Assembly: GCF_002797975.1 (NCBI RefSeq)
Contig: NZ_PGET01000001.1
Span: 2,852,001 to 2,916,000 of the forward strand
Reading direction: 5' to 3'
Origin: [Clostridium] celerecrescens 18A
GTDB lineage: Bacteria; Bacillota; Clostridia; Lachnospirales; Lachnospiraceae
Length of the DNA: 64,000 bases
The notes below the pieces were generated by a model. It worked only from the letters and a program-made list of their open reading frames with translations. It ran no database searches and was not told where the DNA came from. The first letter of the stretch is position 1; each line of letters starts with the position of its first letter. Both the position numbers and the translations under genes were made by a program. Shown piece after piece: positions 61,860 through 64,000 of this stretch.

Positions 61860-63155
61860 CTAACTAATTCCCAAACGTCTCTCTATGTAATATTGATTAT
61901 TAATAATAAGCCACATTTGGGCATCGAATCTCATAACAGTCCAAAGAGATAAACCTTGTAGATTATATTCTCCTGCCAGCGCTGCCCGTGCATCAAAGCT
62001 TCTCGCATCTTTAAACCATATTACATGCATAATTTCACTACTGTCCTTATAATAGAAATAAGGTGATTGTGCTGCTTCATTAAATTGTATTGGTATATTA
62101 TTTTCCGCTGCAATCAGTACTGCATTTTCAGTGGTTATTACAGTGGCTTCCGTGGCGCCGGGAACATAGGGAAGTGTCCAATCATAACCAAGTGTGGTGA
62201 TACCTAGAAAAATTAATTCAGAAGGAATAATACTAACCGCATAATCTAACAAGCCTCTCAAAAAATCAACCGGAAAGATTGAGCTTGGATAGCTGTAAGA
62301 CCTTGCCCAGTCATAAGATGAAAATATAATACCATCCACATATTCAGCAAATTTTGAATAGTCTAATTTTTCAAAACTGGCATATGGGACTTCACTATCC
62401 GTAACCGGTGTTGTGGTGATCACGATCCTGACACCTTCTGAATGAAATATCTCTGAAGCTTTTTTCAAATATTCTGCAATATTATTTATATTGTCTAAGG
62501 TGATGTCTTCGACATATATGTTGATACCATAATAACCTTTTGATTTTACTATTTGGAGAGCATTATTAATAAGGCTATCCTGTATAGAAGGATTATTTAA
62601 AATTTCATAGTTCACTTCACGGCTGGCTATTCCCTCTCCCGAAATCGTGGAAACAAACAGCATGGGTGCAACACCATATGATTTCGCCAGCTGGATAAGT
62701 TCCGTGTCGTCAGCAGTTGCGATGATCTCTCCTAAACTTGTAGCTCTATAATTGAAAATAGTCAAATACGTTAAAAAAGGAAGAGTTTTTATTAAAACAG
62801 ATTTATCTATATAGGAAAAGATATAACCACTGGTGGCAATTGTTTTTGATTTATTCGTTTGATATTTTATAACAATCGTTTCACCGGAGTACAAATATTC
62901 TCTATCAGAGAGATAGGGATTGTTTCTTAATAATTCCATTGTTGAAACACCATGCTGCTCTGCAATACTTTCTAAAGTATCACCAGCCTGGACGGTATAA
63001 ATTGTTTCAGGTTGAACAATCACAATCGTTTGACCTACTGCTAAATTGTCTGGGTTAATAATTCCGTTTTCCAATATTAGTCTGTCTATAGGGATTTTGT
63101 AATACTCTGATATTGTAAAGATGGTTTCACCAGGTTGGACAACGTGTATGATCAT
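61860..63155 (-). CDS. LysM-GH18 spore cortex-lytic-type protein (SleL/YaaH-like)
   Basis: 431 residues from the ATG at 63155 (GAGG at 6 nt). Two LysM peptidoglycan-binding domains (about 1-48, IHVVQPGETIFTISEYYKIP; 51-98, YTVQAGDTLESIAEQHGV) precede a GH18 barrel (about 105-431). SleL/YaaH enzymes are spore-located N-acetylglucosaminidases that act on cortex muropeptides in germination. The GH18 catalytic motif D-x-x-D-x-D-x-E appears reduced to YGINIYVEDITLDN: the Glu is kept but the Asp residues are replaced, also seen in several SleL-type enzymes. No signal peptide, as expected for a spore-coat protein made in the mother cell. This supports a spore-forming host. Confidence 0.88.
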   Translation of the reverse strand: MIIHVVQPGETIFTISEYYKIPIDRLILENGIINPDNLAVGQTIVIVQPETIYTVQAGDTLESIAEQHGVSTMELLRNNPYLSDREYLYSGETIVIKYQTNKSKTIATSGYIFSYIDKSVLIKTLPFLTYLTIFNYRATSLGEIIATADDTELIQLAKSYGVAPMLFVSTISGEGIASREVNYEILNNPSIQDSLINNALQIVKSKGYYGINIYVEDITLDNINNIAEYLKKASEIFHSEGVRIVITTTPVTDSEVPYASFEKLDYSKFAEYVDGIIFSSYDWARSYSYPSSIFPVDFLRGLLDYAVSIIPSELIFLGITTLGYDWTLPYVPGATEATVITTENAVLIAAENNIPIQFNEAAQSPYFYYKDSSEIMHVIWFKDARSFDARAALAGEYNLQGLSLWTVMRFDAQMWLIINNQYYIERRLGIS

Positions 63156-63167
63156 AGCTATCCTCAA

Positions 63168-63420
63168 ATGATCTTATTAATTCTATTATATGCCAACCCT
63201 ACCTGTTCATAACAATATGTTACAAACAATTACATGATTTTTTGATAATCAAAATCAATACCGGTTCTGAACAGTCCTGCTTCTGTTCCGGCAACCTTCT
63301 GGATTCCGAAACCACATAGTGTGGATCTGTCCGTCTATCCATACGCCGGCATAGATCCTCGCTGTGATTGCCAGCATGACATTTTCCGTTGCACTTTCGT
63401 GGTCCTCGAAAATTGAATGG
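63168..63420. other. Intergenic stretch with a coding-like remnant
   Basis: On the minus strand 63420-63255 is open and reads HSIFEDHESATENVMLAITA then RIYAGVWIDGQIHTMWFRNP and a stop; composition is protein-like, but there is no start codon or ribosome site and no family was recognised. It may be the C-terminus of a decayed gene. The rest is AT-rich. Confidence 0.3.
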
Positions 63421-64000
63421 TTATTTTTGAATAATAAAGAGCCTGTTCATACCTTTCTGCCAAGTATATTGGAATTCTAAATAAGCAATAATCTCACCAA
63501 ATTTTGATAACTGTTTCTTCCAATATTCTGTAGTGACCTGTCGAAGATGAAGAATCCCATCTTCTTCATATAGATTTCCCCCTTTTTTCTGATAGCCAAA
63601 CGAATCAAGTTCTTCTTTAGAATAATAAGGGTTCATCTTGATAAACCAGCAGCCGTCATGTTTCAAGAGACTGTTTAACTTAAGCATTGTTTCAGTGGAG
63701 ACATCTTTAGGCATTATATCCAAAACATTTGATAAAATAATTCCGTCAAACTCCTCTTTCTCAAACTGATCTAAGAATTTCTCTCCTCCAATAAAAAAAT
63801 GGGTTCTTCTATAATGACTCAGCTTGGCTGTTTCTTTTGCAAATCTAATACCTGTTTCCGCCTTATCTACTCCAACAATCTGATGATCCGGTTGATACTG
63901 CAGGTATTGAAATGAAACATCACCAGTTCCGCATCCAAAGTCCAATACTCGTTTTGTTCTGCCGGCAAACAGTTTCAACGCCTCGTCAAACATTGGTTCA
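63421..64000 (-). CDS. Class I SAM-dependent methyltransferase (partial)
   Basis: The reading frame is open to the right edge, so the N-terminus may lie outside; the first ATG inside is at 63993. Motif I VLDFGCGTGDVSF binds S-adenosylmethionine, GVDKAETGI gives the acidic ribose contact, and DGIILSNVLDIMP is motif IV of the family. About 190 residues are visible, ending with KGMNRLFIIQK. Substrate unknown; no neighbour in the window hints at it. Confidence 0.85.
   Translation of the reverse strand, partial: EPMFDEALKLFAGRTKRVLDFGCGTGDVSFQYLQYQPDHQIVGVDKAETGIRFAKETAKLSHYRRTHFFIGGEKFLDQFEKEEFDGIILSNVLDIMPKDVSTETMLKLNSLLKHDGCWFIKMNPYYSKEELDSFGYQKKGGNLYEEDGILHLRQVTTEYWKKQLSKFGEIIAYLEFQYTWQKGMNRLFIIQK

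Overview
The window looks like a chromosomal segment of a low-to-mid GC, spore-forming Firmicute, most likely a Lachnospiraceae / Clostridium cluster XIVa saccharolytic anaerobe (Lacrimispora-like). This rests on Firmicute Shine-Dalgarno sites before nearly every gene, a LicT-controlled PTS, LacI-type regulators beside each sugar operon, a SleL-like LysM-GH18 spore protein and orphan vanRSY genes. No rRNA, tRNA, CRISPR array, insertion sequence or prophage was seen. Nearly all genes are on the minus strand, so operons read from high to low coordinates.

Region by region. (1) 1-3.4 kb: beta-glucoside PTS operon licT-bglP-(6-P-beta-glucosidase, cut by the left edge), with a consensus promoter, an RNA antiterminator (RAT) overlapping a terminator, and a second RAT-like element next to nested inverted repeats. 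(2) 3.5-6.2 kb: PEBP-like protein, a DUF3298 protein on the plus strand, and a small TetR operon (TetR, zinc ribbon, cysteine-less CMD protein) with a consensus promoter overlapped by a palindromic operator. (3) 6.8-9.6 kb: vanR-vanS and vanY; vanY appears to have its own promoter with two 11-bp direct repeats typical of OmpR-family response regulators. (4) 9.9-20.1 kb: LacI regulator, LplBC-type ABC permeases, binding lipoprotein, GH38 alpha-mannosidase and GH2 beta-mannosidase: uptake and intracellular breakdown of mannose-containing oligosaccharides. (5) 20.5-37.4 kb: a nine-gene operon from one promoter/operator: six-hairpin (GH125-like) glycosidase, GH65 phosphorylase, LacI regulator, binding protein, two permeases, cytosolic GH31, and two large secreted GH31 enzymes with carbohydrate-binding modules. 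The two secreted enzymes match in size and architecture the 6-alpha-glucosyltransferase / 3-alpha-isomaltosyltransferase pair that makes cycloalternan, suggesting extracellular synthesis, private uptake and phosphorolytic breakdown of an alternating alpha-1,3/alpha-1,6 glucan. (6) 37.6-47.5 kb: an ABC importer with a GH1 beta-glucosidase, Gfo/Idh oxidoreductase, VOC protein, UxuA-type mannonate dehydratase and enolase-superfamily dehydratase, controlled by a divergent LacI gene: probably uptake and oxidation of a beta-linked uronic-acid-containing glycoside. (7) 47.6-48.6 kb: scar where an XRE regulator and a divergent unknown gene have both lost their 5' ends. (8) 48.5-61.4 kb: a 14-gene operon with the parts of the poorly understood E. 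coli ydjXYZ-ynjBCDE locus (two VTT membrane proteins, an Fe-S/CCG protein, a YnjB-type binding protein, permeases, ATPase and rhodaneses), extended by a fused pair of selenodomain-associated transferases, an APH-like kinase, a C_GCAxxG_C_C redox protein and a nucleoside hydrolase. This is the best candidate for an undescribed system. (9) 61.6-64 kb: BFD-type [2Fe-2S] protein, LysM-GH18 spore protein and a methyltransferase cut by the right edge.

Function calls are from reading the sequence and recalled family knowledge; no database search was run.
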